A stretch of 64,000 nucleotides of DNA from Maea johnstoni. Its lineage: Eukaryota; Annelida; Polychaeta; Spionida; Magelonidae. Location of the stretch: positions 23,971,809 to 24,035,808 of the forward strand of contig OZ012689.1 of NCBI GenBank assembly GCA_963942565.1. The letters are read 5' to 3'. The translations under genes and the position numbers were made by a program. The notes beneath the pieces are model-generated. The model was not told the origin of the DNA and did no database searches. It saw only the letters and a list, made by a program, of their open reading frames with translations. This document shows positions 11,725-24,117 of the stretch, piece by piece (position 1 is the first letter of the stretch; the number at the start of each line of letters is the position of its first letter).

Positions 11725-14700
11725 GTGAGTGTTTTGTATGTACTGTCTTTGTCTAGTCTAACACCATGCCTTTATCAGAAGATGACCATAGTTCCTAAGT
11801 ATGTTTTATCAGAAATATACAGAGTTGCTTGAATTATTCTAGGAATAGCATTTAAGGTATGATATACAACTTTAAATGTTAATGCTTCCTAAATAATCAT
11901 TTGGGTATCTTGACCTAGATAAGGGGCACACATACAGCCAAGATTAGTGCAGGCCAACAGGATGCTTGACCCAGATAAGCACACAAAGACAAAAGGATGC
12001 TTAGGAAGATAATGGGTTAACTTAATCCTGGAGAATTGACCATTAACAGAGGGCTGTTTCTCTGCTGCGGCTGCCCTGATGCATGGGTGGTCCAAGCATA
12101 ATAAATCACCTACTCTTGTCTCGCCTAACTTTGAAAGGATTCATGCTTATTGTTATCATATATATACAGTGAGCATTATAAGCAGAGCCCTCTTTCTCCT
12201 ATAGCTGGGTGGTCTAAGCAGTCAAAATCAACTACTCATGTCTCTCATAACTATGAAGGATCTCCATGGGAATAAATATGATATAGTGATCCCTATTATC
12301 AGTGCGCGTAATCTTGAAGGGCTGCCCCAATAGCTGGGTGATCAAAGCTTCTCAAATCACGTACTCACTCTCTCTGTCTCATCACTATAAATTATCTCCC
12401 GTTACTTTCCTATTAATGCATGTTATATCAACAGTGACCCGTGGTTGGGACATGGCAGAAACGTGTCTTGCCTGACCGGTACACGTCTCTGCCACGCTCT
12501 GACCACCACCTGACCACGTCTCTGCCACGCTCTGACCACCACCTGACCACGTCCTGACCAGGCAATTTTCCAGATACATATAGTTCCATAACTAGAATGA
12601 TAAGAGTCAGAGCAACCTTGATTTGTTTCTGTATGAGTAGAGCACCTAGTCACTGTATCTAACTATGACAAGTCAACTGTACTCATTTCTGTTTGGGCTG
12701 CCCCAATAGCCCAGCCGTCTAACTATACTGAATCAATTCCTCGTCTGTCCTCACTATGAAAGGTTTCCCACTTCTACCCTGCTAACATTAATATAGTATA
12801 TAGACAGTGAGCATTATAAGCCTAACACTCTGTTGGGGCTGCCCCAATAGCTGGGTGGTCTAAGCAGTCAAATCCAACTACTCATGTCTCTCATCACTAT
12901 GAATGATCTCCATGGGAATAAATATGATATAGTGATCCCTATTATCAGAGCGCGTAATCTTGAAGGGCTGCCCCAATAGCTGGGTGATCAAAGCTTCTCA
13001 AATCACGTACTCACTCTCTCTGTCTCAGCACTATAAATTATCTCCCGTTACTTTCCTATTAATGCATGTTATATCAACAGTGACCTGTGGTTGGGACGTG
13101 GCAGAAACGTGTCTAGCCCGACTGGTACACGTCTCTGCCACGCTCTGACCACCACCTGACCACGTCTCTGCCACGCTCTGACCACCACCTGACCACGTCC
13201 TGACCAGGCAATTTTCCAGATACATATAGTTCCATAACTAGAATGATAAGAGACAGAGCAACCTTGATTTGTGTCTGTATGAGTAGAGCACCTAGTCACT
13301 GTATCTAACTATGACAAGTCAACTGTACTCATTTCTGTTTGGGCTGCCCCAATAGCCCAGTCGTCTAACTATACTGAATAAATTTCTTGTCTGTCCTCAC
13401 TATGAAAGGTTTCCCACTCCTACCCTGCTAACATTAATATAGTATATAGACAGTGAGCATTATAAGCCTAGCACTCTGTTGGGGCTGCCCCAGTAGCTGG
13501 GTGGTCTAAGCAGTCAAATTCAACTACTCATGTCTCTCATCACTATGAATGATCTCCATGGGAATAAATATGATATAGTGATCCCTATTATCAGTGCGTG
13601 TAATCTTGAAGGGCTGCCCCAATAGCTGGGTGATCAAAGCTTCTCAAATCACGTACTCACTCTCTCTGTCTCATCACTATAAATTATCTCCCGTTACTTT
13701 CCTATTAATGCATGTTATATCAACAGTGACCCGTGGTTGGGACGTGGCAGAAATGTGTCTTGCCTGACCTGTACACGTCTCTGCCACGCTCTGACCACCA
13801 CCTGACCACGTCCTGACCAGGCAATTTTCCAGATACATATAGTTCCATAACTAGAATGATAAGAGACAGAGCAACCTTGATTTGTTTCTATATGAGCAGA
13901 GCACCTAGTCACTGTACATATCTAATTATGACAAGTCAATTGTACTCATCTCTATTTCGGCTGCCCCAATAGTCTAGCCATTTAACTATACTGAATCAAT
14001 TCCTCTTGTCTGTCCTCACTAAGAAAGGTTTCTCTTCATGGTCTTAGCCAACAGGGTGTCTTTTTAGATAGAAACCCTTAAAAGCGCTCCTCAGGAGAAT
14101 CTAAATTTATTTGTGAGGAATTGCTTAAAATGTACATCTCAAGCATATAATTGAATTTTTTCTTCTCTATATTATTCCCATAACATTGTATAAGGATATC
14201 ATGCCACATTTTGATGGGGCTGTCCCAAATAGCTGGCTGGTCAAAGCTTATGAAATCAACTACTCATTCCCTCTCCTTGCTGTAAAACATCTCCCTTTAC
14301 TTCCTATGATGCATGTTACATCAGCAGGGACCTGTGGTTGGGACGTGGCAGAAACGTGTCTTGCCCGACTGGTACACGTCTCTGCCACGTTCTGACCACC
14401 ACCTGACCACGTCTCTGCCACGCTCTGACCACCACCTGACCACGTCCTGACCAGGCAACTTTCCAGATACATAGAGTTTCATAGCTAGAATAATAAGGGA
14501 CAGAGCAACCTAGATTTGTTTCTATATGAGCAGAGCACCTAGTCACTGTATCTAATTATGACAAGTCAACTGTACTCATCTCTGTTTGGGCTGCCCCAAT
14601 AGCCTAGCCGTTAACTATAATAAATCAATTCCTCTTGTCTGTCCCCACTAAGAAAGGTTTCTCTTCATGGTCTTAGCCTGCAGGGTGTCTGGCTGTCTTT

Positions 14701-15393
14701 TTGGACAGAAACCCTTAAAAAGCTCCCATCAGGAAAACCCAAATTTATTTATGAGGAATTGCTTTAAATGTACATCTCAAGCATATAATTGAATTTTATC
14801 TTCTCTTTATTATCTCCATGATATTGTATAAGGATATCATGCCATATTTTGATGGGGCTGTCCCAAATAGCTGGCTGGTCAAAGCTTATGAAATCAACTA
14901 CTCACTCCCTCTCCTTGCTGTAAAACATCTCCCTTTACTTCCTTATAATGCATGTTACATCAGCAAGGACCTGTGGTTGGGACGTGGCAGAAACGTGTCT
15001 TGCCCGACTGGTACACGTCTCTGCCACGCTCTGACCACCACCTGACCACGTCTCTACCATGCTCTGACCACCACCTGACCACGTCCTGACCAGGCAATTT
15101 TCCAGATACATATAGTTCCAGAACTAGAATGATAAGGGACACAGCAATCTTGATTTGTATCTATGTGACCATAGCACATAGACAAGTCAAGTGTACTCAT
15201 TTCTGTTTGGGCTGCCCCAATAGCCTAGCCGTTTAACTATGCTGAATCAATTCCTCTTGCGTATCTGTCACTAAGAAAAGTTTCTCTTATGGTCTTTGCC
15301 AACAGGGTGTCTGTATGTCTTTTTGGACATCTAAACCCTTAAAAAGCACCCCCCAAATTTATTTGTGAGGAATTGCTTAAAAAGTCCATCCAT

Positions 15394-15701
15394 GGTCCTA
15401 GCCAGCAGGGCGTCTGGGTGTGTTTTTGGACACCCAAACCCTTAAAAATCACCCCTCAGGACACCCAATTTTTTTTGTGAGGAATATCTTAAAATGTCAA
15501 TCTCAACCATATTATTTGACTTTTTTCATCTCCATGTAATTCCTATGGCATTCTATAAGGATATCATGCCTTATTTGGATAAATTTAAACATGTTTATGG
15601 TTAAAATCTGAGAAAATTGTGGTACCCATTAAAAATTTGGACGCCCAAAAATTTAACAATTGCCAATTTTAGGCACCCAGTTTCTAAATCCTGGCTAAGT
15701 C
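15394..15701 (-). mobile_element. MITE, TAGCCAGGATTT family, reverse copy
   Basis: Runs from GGTCCTAGCCAGCAGGGCGTC to TTTCTAAATCCTGGCTAAGTC, the reverse complement of the 55881 copy. Partial pieces of the same element lie at 14035-14200, 14667-14830 and 15290-15385, so the family has been caught up in the tandem array. Ends are imperfect inverted repeats, TCTTAGCCAG and CTGGCTAAGA. Confidence 0.65.
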
Positions 15702-16538
15702 ACTGCGTCCATCTCATGCAGTATAATTGAATATTGTCACCTCTTTGTTATTCCCAATTTCCCATGACATTGTATAAAGATATCATCATGCCATATTATG
15801 ATTGGGCTGACCCAGATAGCTTTTTGGGCAAATCTTACTTAATCAACTACTCACTCCCTCTTTTCGCTGTGAAACACTTCCCTTCACTTCCTCATCAATG
15901 TATATGTTATGTCGACAGTGACCCGTGGTTGGGATGTGGCAGAAGCGTGTCTTGCCTGAGCGGTACACGTCTCTGCCACGCTCTGACCACCACCTGACCA
16001 AGTACTGACCAGGCACCTTACCGGATACATATAGTTCCATAACTAGACTGATAAGGGACACAGCAACCTTGATTTGTTTCTATATGAGCAGAGCACCTAG
16101 TCACTGTATCCTTATATGACAAGTCAAGTGTGCTCATTTCTGTTTGGGCTGCCCCAATAGCCTAGCCATTTAACTATACTGAATCAATTCTTCGTCTGTC
16201 CTCACTATAAAAGGTTTCCCACTATTACCATGCTAATATTAATAGTATATAGACAGTGAGCATTATAAGCAGAGTGCTCTGATGGGGCTGCCCCATTAGC
16301 TGGGTGGTCTAAGCAGTTAAAATCGACTACTCTTGTCTCTCATCACTATGAAGGGTCTCCCTATTACTCCCTGGGAATTAATATGATAAAGCGCTCCCTA
16401 TTACCAGTGTGCTCCTTCTTTGATGGTGCTGCCCAGTTAGCTGGGTGGTCAAACCTTACTTTATCAACTACTCCCTCCCCCACCTTACATATGAATCTTA
16501 TTAATACATGCCATATTGACAATGACCTGTGTTTGGGA

Positions 16539-16584
16539 CGTGGCAGAGACGTGTCTTGCCTGACCGGTACACGTCTCTGCCACG
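16539..16584. repeat. Perfect 16-bp hairpin in array
   Basis: CGTGGCAGAGACGTGT at 16539-16554 is exactly complementary to 16569-16584, with a 14-base loop CTTGCCTGACCGGT. Slightly imperfect versions occur in every other superunit (for example 12440s, 13090s, 14340s, 14980s, 15930s). The right arm continues straight into the 33-bp repeats. Confidence 0.85.
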
Positions 16585-16770
16585 CTCTGACCACCACCTG
16601 ACCACGTCTCTGCCACGCTCTGACCACCACCTGACCACGTCTCTGCCACGCTCTGACCACCACCTGACCACGTCTCTGCCACGCTCTGACCACCACCTGA
16701 CCACGTCTCTGCCACGCTCTGACCACCACCTGACCACGTCTCTGCCACGCTCTGACCACGTCCTGACCAG
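16571..16770. repeat. 33-bp minisatellite, six units
   Basis: Unit begins ACGTCTCTGCCACGCTCTGA, then CCACCACCTGACC, repeated at 16571, 16604, 16637, 16670, 16703 and 16736; the last is cut short. Since 33 is divisible by three and the unit has no stops in several frames, both strands show 11-residue periodic open frames. These are not evidence of a gene. Confidence 0.9.
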
Positions 16771-17150
16771 GCAATTGTCCAGATACATATAGTTCTAGAA
16801 CTAGAATGATAAGGAACACAGCAACCTTTATTGTCTACGTTTGAGGGGAACGCTTAATCAATATATCTTATTACAAGTGTGTTCTTTCTCTTTAAGGATT
16901 TACACAACACTGAATGATCTTAGTACTCTTGGTAAATTCATTACTGTCTCTCATCACTGTCCATAACCAATATCTCTCTAGAACAGAGACAGTGATCGGA
17001 CACTGCAAATTGTACACCATATGGCCTAATGATATTATGTTATCCTAAGCATCTATTTATAGTCCTGAAATGCTTTTACTCATAAAATAAACCTCTTTAA
17101 ATCATACTTATCAATGCCTGCTTTTGACAGATTTATTCTTTATATTACAG

Positions 17151-17600
17151 GATGCCATACAGAAGGGAGGCGCTCCATTCAAGGTACAGACACAGAAGAA
17201 GACACAGTTCAGAATACACTTTAAATCTGTGAAAAAAGTGGAAATAAAAAGTTCACCAAATGTGCTGGCTGTACATGGATGTCTTTTCTTTACATCTGCA
17301 CTCTGTTACTTCGAGTGCAATAGAAACTTCTTTTTGTTAAAAAATACTCCTGTAGGTGATTTTGAGGAGATTTTGTATTTGATAATAAAATCATAATTAT
17401 GCTCTGAAATTATTTTTTATATAAAATGAATTTTACATATATACCATGGTTACTGTCTGCAGGACGAGTTTATTTTTAGTGGTTAATAAAAGAATGTAAT
17501 GCAACCTCATTTTGCCATTTCATGCCAGATATGATACTTTCGATGTTTTAATGAAAATTGTACTTGTACTGTATTGAAAATAAAGACACACTTACAAGAA
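17151..17600 (+). other. Candidate terminal exon with poly(A) signal
   Basis: Acceptor TTCTTTATATTACAG ends at 17150. In the phase compatible with 11634-11724 the frame stops at 17222-17224 and ends in an acidic tail, GTDTEEDTVQNTL. Another frame stays open to 17396 (about 82 codons from the acceptor, beginning DAIQKGGAPFKVQTQKKTQ). AATAAA at 17579-17584 could end the transcript. I recognise no domain, and I cannot choose between the frames. Confidence 0.25.
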
Positions 17601-17699
17601 ATCTCTGACAGATAAAACTATTTGTCACTACCATATTTGCTTAATATATATTTTGGGGTGGTAGTTATAGAATTATAGAATTTGTATAAAGAATAACAA

Positions 17700-18380
17700 T
17701 AAGCACAGTATTGAATACCATTTACATTTTTGTTCTTTGTTCAGTATGTGAACATAGTGATGCCATTGATAGATGGAAATAATAGATTGGCTCATTTTGC
17801 CAAAGAAGGCAGATATGGCATTTTTGAGGTTTCATTTCCAATTGTTCTTTGTCTATGTTGCAAATAAACATTTCTTTAACTTTTGTGAAAAGCCTAATTT
17901 CCTGAAATAAAAGAATGATTACCATTTATTGTTTTGTTCTTTGTTCAATATGTGACCATGGTGATGCCATTGATGGAGAGTTTTAGGTAAAGCAAGTTTC
18001 TGATATGTGGGGATTCAACCTGCCACTGAAATATTAACATTTCTTTAAAGATACTAAAAGGCATAACTATTTTGTTAAAATTTTGATAAGAAAAAAATCA
18101 AATGAGTGTTACAGAATCATGGCACTATATTATTTCCCAATATTACACAACACACGATCTTAGCCAGGATTTTGAAACTGGGTGAACAAAATTGGCAATT
18201 GTCAAATTTTTGGGTAAACTATTTTTTAAGGAAGACCAAAATAGACCAAGATTACAACCCTAAACATGTATTACCTTATTGAAATGAGGTATAATATCTG
18301 TATACAATGTCATGAAAATTGTATTGAGGTTAAAAATAATTTATTTCCCTTATCTGCCAATACTTGGTTAATTTTCTGTA
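17700..18380. repeat. Diverged 205-bp duplication and MITE fragment
   Basis: TTTTTGTTCTTTGTTCAGTATGTGA at about 17728 recurs at about 17932 with CATTGATGG following. At 18155-18340 a fragment of the TAGCCAGGATTT MITE family is present (CAGGATTTTGAAACTGGGTG). No gene seen. Confidence 0.55.
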
Positions 18381-18429
18381 ACAACAACATCAGGCAAGAA
18401 TGTTGGTATAAGATATAATATACCTTTGT

Positions 18430-20440
18430 TCAGATATGAGAAATTCACAAAAATCCTAATATTTTATAGATTTTTACCCCAAAATGTATCACAGCAGGGT
18501 CAGATACATTTCTAACTAACACAAAACATTCAATAATTATAATATAAATCCTTATGAAATCATTTGTGGCAAGTTTTGAGTTACTACTATGAAAATTGCA
18601 CTTTCCAGAAGCAAATCCCTAAAATCACCTGTTTTATGCCATTTTTTCTGTAAATTAACCCGAAATGTAGCATGTCATGAAAATATGCAAACATGACTCA
18701 CTTTCTCTATCTACACCTTCTTGGGTAATTTTCTAAACCAAAACTATTTCGTTGAGAGTTTGGAATAGTCCACAGGATGACATTCAAGTTGTGGGAGATT
18801 ACAAAAACCCTACTATTTTATATGTTTTTACCCCAAAATCTCTCACAGCATGGGTAAGATACATTTCAGATTAACACAAAACATTCAATTATTGTAGACA
18901 TCCTTATGAAATCATTTGTGGCAAGTTTTGAGTTCCTACTATGAAAATTGGACTTTCCAGAAGCAAATCCCTAAAATCAACTGTTTTATGCCATTTATTC
19001 TGTAAAATGCCCCAAAACGTTGCATATCATGAAAATATTCAAACATAATTCCTTTTCTGTATCTACACCTTCTTGGGTAATTTTCTAGACCAAAACTATT
19101 TTGTTGAGAGTTTGGAATAGTCCACAGGATGACATTCAAGTTGTGGGAGATTACAAAAACCCTACTATTTTATATGTTTTTACCCCCAAAATCTCTCACA
19201 GCATGGGTAAGATACATTTCAGATTAACACAAAACATTCAATTATTGTAGACATCCTTATGAAATCATTTGTGGCAAGTTTTGAGTTACTACTATGAAAA
19301 TTGGACTTTCCAGAAGCAAATCCCTAAAATCAACTGTTTTATGCCATTTATTCTGTAAAATGCCCCAAAACGTTGCATATCATGAAAATATTCAAACATA
19401 ATTCCTTTTCTGTATCTACACCTTCTTGGGTAATTTTCTAGACCAAAACTATTTTGTTGAGAGTTTGGAATAGTCCACAGGATGACATTCAAGTTGTGGG
19501 AAATTACAAAAACCCTACTATTTTATATGTTTTTACCCCAAAATCTCTCACAGCAGGGGTAAGATACATTTCAGATTAACACAAAACATTCAATTATTGT
19601 AGACATCCTTATGAAATCATTTGTGGCAAGTTTTGAGTTCCTACTATGAAAATTGGACTTTCCAGAAGCAAATCCCTAAAATCACTAGTTTCATGCCATT
19701 TATTCTGTAAAATGCCCCAAAACGTTGAATATCATCAAAATATTCAAATATAATTCCTTTTCTGTATCTACACCATCTTGGGTAATTTTCTAAACCAAAA
19801 CTATTTAGTTGAGAGATTGAAATTGTCCACAAGATGACATTCAAGCTGTGGGAAATTACAAAAATCCTACTATTTTATAGGTTTTTACCCCAAAATCACT
19901 CACAGCAGGGGTCAGATCCATTTCATACTAGCAAAAAGCATTTGATAATAATAGACATCTCTATGAAATCATTTGTGGCAAGTTTTAAGTTCTTACTATG
20001 AAAATAGCACCTTCCAAAAGCAAACCCCTAAAATCACTAGTTTTATTGCCGTTTTTTCTGTAAAATGCCCCAAAAGGTTGCATATCATGAAAACTTTCAA
20101 ACACAACTCGCTTTCTGTATCTACACCTTCTTAGGTAGTTTTCTAAGCCAAGACTATTGGGTTGAGAGTTTGGAATAGTCCACAGGATGACATTCAAATT
20201 GTGGGAAATAACAAAAATCACTCAATTCTGGTGATTTTTGACCCAAAATCACTCACAGCAGGGGGTGCATTGAAGTCACGCCAATGCAACATATTCTAAG
20301 ATCAAAAGCATCCTCTTGAACACATATGTAGCAGGTTTTGAGTTTCTATCACGGAAAATGAATTTTTTAGAAGGAAATCCCAAAAACATGCTTTTTTGGT
20401 GATTTTTTGCATAAATGCCCCAAAATTACCTATGTAGAGA
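18430..20440. repeat. 353-bp satellite, about 5.5 copies
   Basis: Unit contains GGCAAGTTTTGAGTTACTAC, CTTTCCAGAAGCAAATCCC and ATGACATTCAAGTTGTGGG. The central copies at 18786-19843 are almost identical (353, 353, 352 bp) while the outer copies at both ends are diverged. This is the pattern expected from unequal exchange homogenising the middle. The 66-codon reverse-strand frame repeated once per unit is a by-product. Confidence 0.9.
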
Positions 20441-20879
20441 TGAATAAGCATGGATGACGACTTGTAACAAGAAATGCCATCCAAAAGTATAATTCTGACA
20501 TTTGGCCACCTGCCTAACACACAAACAAAAAATACTCATCCACATCATATTAAGTATTTCCATGTCAAATCTGGCTGAAATCTGAAAGCAGTTCTTTAGA
20601 TTAAGGCAAATTGAGATTTTTTCCTGAAAAACTCTGGATTTAAGCTTTCAAGATATTGCCCCCTTCACTGTTAGTAGGCCCATTAATATATACAATATAT
20701 GATATTTTCAAACCATATTCAAAGGACACAAATATTATGAATAGTAAAAAATATACTTTAAAGAATATACTTTAAAAAGGTATGTATTCAGTATTTGAAA
20801 TTTCATTTTGTTTCTATAAAGAAGGAAATCATGTGGTACATGCCCATAAATGGCCAAATAGTGGTATTGGAGTGTCATA

Positions 20880-21130
20880 TGTAGTCACCCCTTTCTATCC
20901 AGCCATGACCACTCAGTAGACCCAATCCTGATGCCACCTTGTAGTCACCCCTTCCTACCCATCCATAACCACTAGTTGACCAACCATAGTGCCACCTGGT
21001 AGTAACCCCTTTCTACCCACCCATAACCACTAGTTGACCCAGTCTGGTGCCACCTGGTAGTCACCCCTTTCTACCCACCCATAACCACTAGTTGACCCAA
21101 TTACGATTTGATAAACCTATGGTGCCACCT
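20880..21130. repeat. 59-bp tandem repeat, four units
   Basis: Unit: GTAGTCACCCCTTTCTACCC, ACCCATAACCACTAGTTGAC, then GGTGCCACCTG. The fourth unit holds a small insert (AATTACGATTTGATAAACC). Confidence 0.85.
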
Positions 21131-21845
21131 GGTGGACAGTAAATGAAATAAAAATTGGGTAAAATGTACATACTCTTTATGTCAATTCTAGTTAAATGAG
21201 GAACCACCAGTTAGCCAAGTTCCTACCAATGGTTGGTAATTGTGTGGCACTTTTGAGGTTATGTGGCAGAAACGCTGATACCACACATCTACCAAGTAGT
21301 GGTTAAGTTGTGTGTAGCGTTTCAATTCACGACTATAGGCCACTACTCAGACACACTTGTACCACAGAAAAACCTTCTGTGCCACACTCCGTGGCACAAA
21401 ATGTTCCAATTTTTTTGTAAGGGCAGGCAGAAAAAGCGATGATAAACAAATTGAAAATTCATAGCATGTGAGTTTGTGTGCGTATTTAGCTATTCAGTGA
21501 ACAAACATCCATGGCAACTTTGTTTTCGAGTGAGTGGAAATTAATCACGTGCTGCCGGGACTATCATGCGCGATGCAATGGGGAGCGTCGGACGTGTCGC
21601 GGGCGCGGTAAAATTAGAGTGGATACGGGAGCAATGGGCGAAGGATGCCAATTGGTTTCCCCCGCACTCATAACAGGCAACAATCATTTTCAGGTTAGAA
21701 GATTACTCTGCCAATCCATCCCTGCGAGAAAAATGTCACCAGACCGACTGTTTCATTTATTGGCGAAAGGTCAGGGGGCCGCCGGAGCAGACATGGCAGT
21801 TCCCCTTGCCAATTACCGCAGCTTCCTTCCACACGCTGCCTGAGC
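21131..21845. other. GC-richer island without repeats
   Basis: 21131-21500 looks unique and AT-rich. 21510-21845 is CpG-containing, with a 110-codon open frame (21511-21843, plus) of low-complexity-free but unrecognised sequence. The stretch around 21735-21835 (TTTATTGGCGAAAGGTCAGG, GCAGTTCCCCTTGCCAATTA) looks constrained, and could be a conserved non-coding element or first exon. Confidence 0.25.
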
Positions 21846-22770
21846 ACCGGCAGCAAAAAAACAAAACAGGTTTTTTACCATACAATAAAAAAAAAACCAA
21901 CCCAATGAGCTCATTTGCATATCCCATTAGCTTCCCGCACCTTTGTGAGTACCTGAGTTGATTGAACTCTTGAGGCAGCCAAATTATTTTTTGTACTGAT
22001 GGAACTTTTAAAGATGTTAAATAAAGCCAGCACCGGCAGCAAAATCCCAGAATTTTTTTTACCACCCAATGAAAAACCCAAAACTGAAAAGCTCATTTGC
22101 ATATCCCATTAGCTCCCAGCACCTTTGTGAGCTACCTGAGTTGATTGAACTCTTGAAACAGCAAAATTATATTTTGTACTGATGGAACTTTTAAAGATGT
22201 TCAATAAAGCCAGCAATGGCAGCAAAAACCCAAAACAGGTTTTTTACCATCCACTAAAAAACCCAACCCAACAAGCTCATTTGCATATCCCATTAGCTTC
22301 ACGCACCTTTGTGAGCTACCTGAGTTGATTGAACTCTTGAGGCAGCCAAATCATTTTTTGTACTGACGGAACTTTTGAAGATGTTCAATAAAGCCAGCAC
22401 CGGCCGCAAAATACTAATATTTTTTTACCATCCAATAAAAAACCCCAAACCGACGAGCTCATTTGCATATTCCATTAGCTCGCCGCACCTCTGTGAGTAC
22501 CTGAGTTGATTGAACTCTTGAGGCAGCCAAATTATTTTTTTGTATTGATGGAGCTTTTAAAGATGTTCAATAAAGCCAGCACCGGCAGCAAAACCCAAAA
22601 CTGTTTTTTTACCATCCAATAAAAAAAAAAGCACCTGATGAGCTCATTTGCATATACCATTAGCTCGTCACACCTTTGTGAGCTATCTTAGTTGATTGAA
22701 CTCTTAAGGCAGCTAGCCAAATCATTTTTTTGAACTAATGGAACTTTAAAGAGGTTCAGTAAAATAAGGT
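21846..22770. repeat. 183-bp tandem repeat with octamer, five units
   Basis: Units start near 21846, 22031, 22214, 22397 and 22578 with CACCGGCAGCAAAA. Each has GAGCTCATTTGCATATCCCA, which contains the ATTTGCAT octamer, then TGAGTTGATTGAACTCTTGA (itself a partial palindrome) and TTCAATAAAGCCAGC. Confidence 0.85.
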
Positions 22771-23147
22771 TTTATGGAGGCTTTTACTTTATACAGGATA
22801 ATTAGACTTCTCCCAGCTGGCTTGAAAGTCTATAGTTATTTAAATGGCTATTCATTATATATGAAAATAGAATGATAAATGTCTTCTGATTTTTTTTAAA
22901 ACCATGGTAACCAGTGTTTATCCTTAAGATTAGCCAGCCAAATTGGCCATTAGTTGGATTACTGTATAGGGGTTTAACTGTGAATGAGAGGGGTTCATTT
23001 TAATGGAGAGAGGTAAATCTACCTCATTGACTTAATTATGCAACAAAAAAAAAGAGGTGAAAATCCTTATCAAGAAGTTTAACACTTTGAAATGTACGGG
23101 AGGGTTACTCAAATCCCCTGTGAACACCCTCTATATCCACAACTGAC
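22771..23147. other. AT-rich unique sequence
   Basis: No open frame, tandem repeat or MITE recognised. Confidence 0.4.
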
Positions 23148-23345
23148 AGGGCCTACCCTGATGGCCGTGTGGTCTAAGGCGTTGCCCCTGACTGCTAGCT
23201 GTCTCCTGGCCGGGGCAAGTGAGAAAGTTGCCAGTAACTTGGGGTTAGGCAGTGGTTTTTGCCAGGTAATACAGTTTCCTCCACCAGTTACAACTGGCTA
23301 GTCATGACTTTGCCACGATATGACAGAAAAGGTGAAGAAAATCAG
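23148..23345 (+). mobile_element. tRNA-derived SINE, copy A
   Basis: Head GCCTACCCTGATGGCCGTGT, then GGTCTAAGGCGTTGCC and TGCTAGCTGTCTC, resembles a tRNA 5' half with A-box-like TGGCCGTGTGGTCTA. The body shares GTGAGAAAGTTGCCAGT, TTTCCTCCACCAGTTACAAC and TGGCTAGTCA with the 56196 copy. Tail is A-rich (GAAAAGGTGAAGAAAATC). Confidence 0.7.
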
Positions 23346-24117
23346 AATTCCAAATTCCGAATTCCGCAATTGACAAGCACGTCTAGCTCCGCCTCCTACT
23401 TCTTGTACCTGCAGCTGCAGTCTTCGATTTTTGCAAGGGAGAAGAAAACGGACCCAGAGAACAGAATCAGGTGCTTCCGAAAATGTCAGGTGCAAATTTT
23501 TCTTTGATGATAAACAGCGACAATCATAACACTGATATATCTGTTGCTGGTGATTGTTTCAGAAGTCCATCAATCGCTGTCGAGCGTTTCCTTTGTTTTA
23601 GATTGTACTGTCATTCAGATTAATCTCTTCCTTTCATGTGTCACCCGCCTAGGTGTGAACGGTGCAAACGGCCATGATTTTTTTTAAGCGTTTCTGATGA
23701 TACAGGATAAGAGGCCGTAAATTACCCGACCCGATTACCTGGACTGTAACATTTTGCATCATGCTGCACGTTTCACCGTAATGATCGTTCTTTTATAGAT
23801 CAAACTGGCACAGATTTGGTAAGATGAGTTTTTTTCTCAGAACTCATGATGTTACGGTATAAGACAGACCGTAAATAACCTGGCCCAATCACCTAGACTG
23901 CAAAACGCATCATATCATTTTACCAAGACTGTCACTTGATACAGCCTCAGGTGAATAAAAGAATGGATATGTAGCGAGAGGCCAATTACTGTATGCGCTA
24001 TGGTGAAAACCTGGCTATGCTAGGTCTCGAATCTGGCCTGAGGGTGACGTCACTAGGACACAAAGAAAAACAAGGGCTATTTTGTATTTTGTTTCATTAC
24101 TCCTTAGAAATATTTAA
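23346..24117. other. Unique sequence, possible conserved non-coding
   Basis: 23360-23680 is GC-balanced with no repeat; the small open frames on both strands show no domain. A short repeated phrase, GATACAGGATAAGAGGCCGTAAAT (23698) and GGTATAAGACAGACCGTAAAT (23857), marks a weak duplication of about 158 bp. Confidence 0.3.

Larger units (their letters stand above)
12190..16830. repeat. Tandem array of tRNA-SINE-head units
   Basis: Seven superunits, the first three about 645 bp and very alike (near 12.2, 12.83 and 13.48 kb), later ones diverged (14.2, 14.85, 15.8, 16.26 kb). Each begins GGGGCTGCCCCAATAGCTGG, GTGGTCTAAGC following. This resembles the RNA polymerase III A-box head of the SINEs at 23148 and 56196. 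Subunits with GGGTGATCAAAGC and AGCCGTCTAAC are variants of the same head. Each superunit carries the GTGGCAGAAACGTGTC hairpin and one to six 33-bp repeats. Confidence 0.8.

Noticed and set aside
12204-16300. tRNA genes suggested by A-box-like GTGGTCTAAGC words
   Set aside because: No cloverleaf can be completed and no clear B-box follows; they are SINE-head derivatives.
16501-16792. A repetitive 11-residue-period protein gene
   Set aside because: Open in several frames on both strands because the 33-bp unit lacks stops; nothing favours one frame.
12190-16830. CRISPR-like array of regularly spaced repeats
   Set aside because: Spacers are themselves repeats, units are hundreds of bases, and the genome is eukaryotic.
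18939-19844. Three repeated 66-codon reverse frames, once per 353 bp
   Set aside because: One per satellite unit; the outer units break the frame and no domain is seen.
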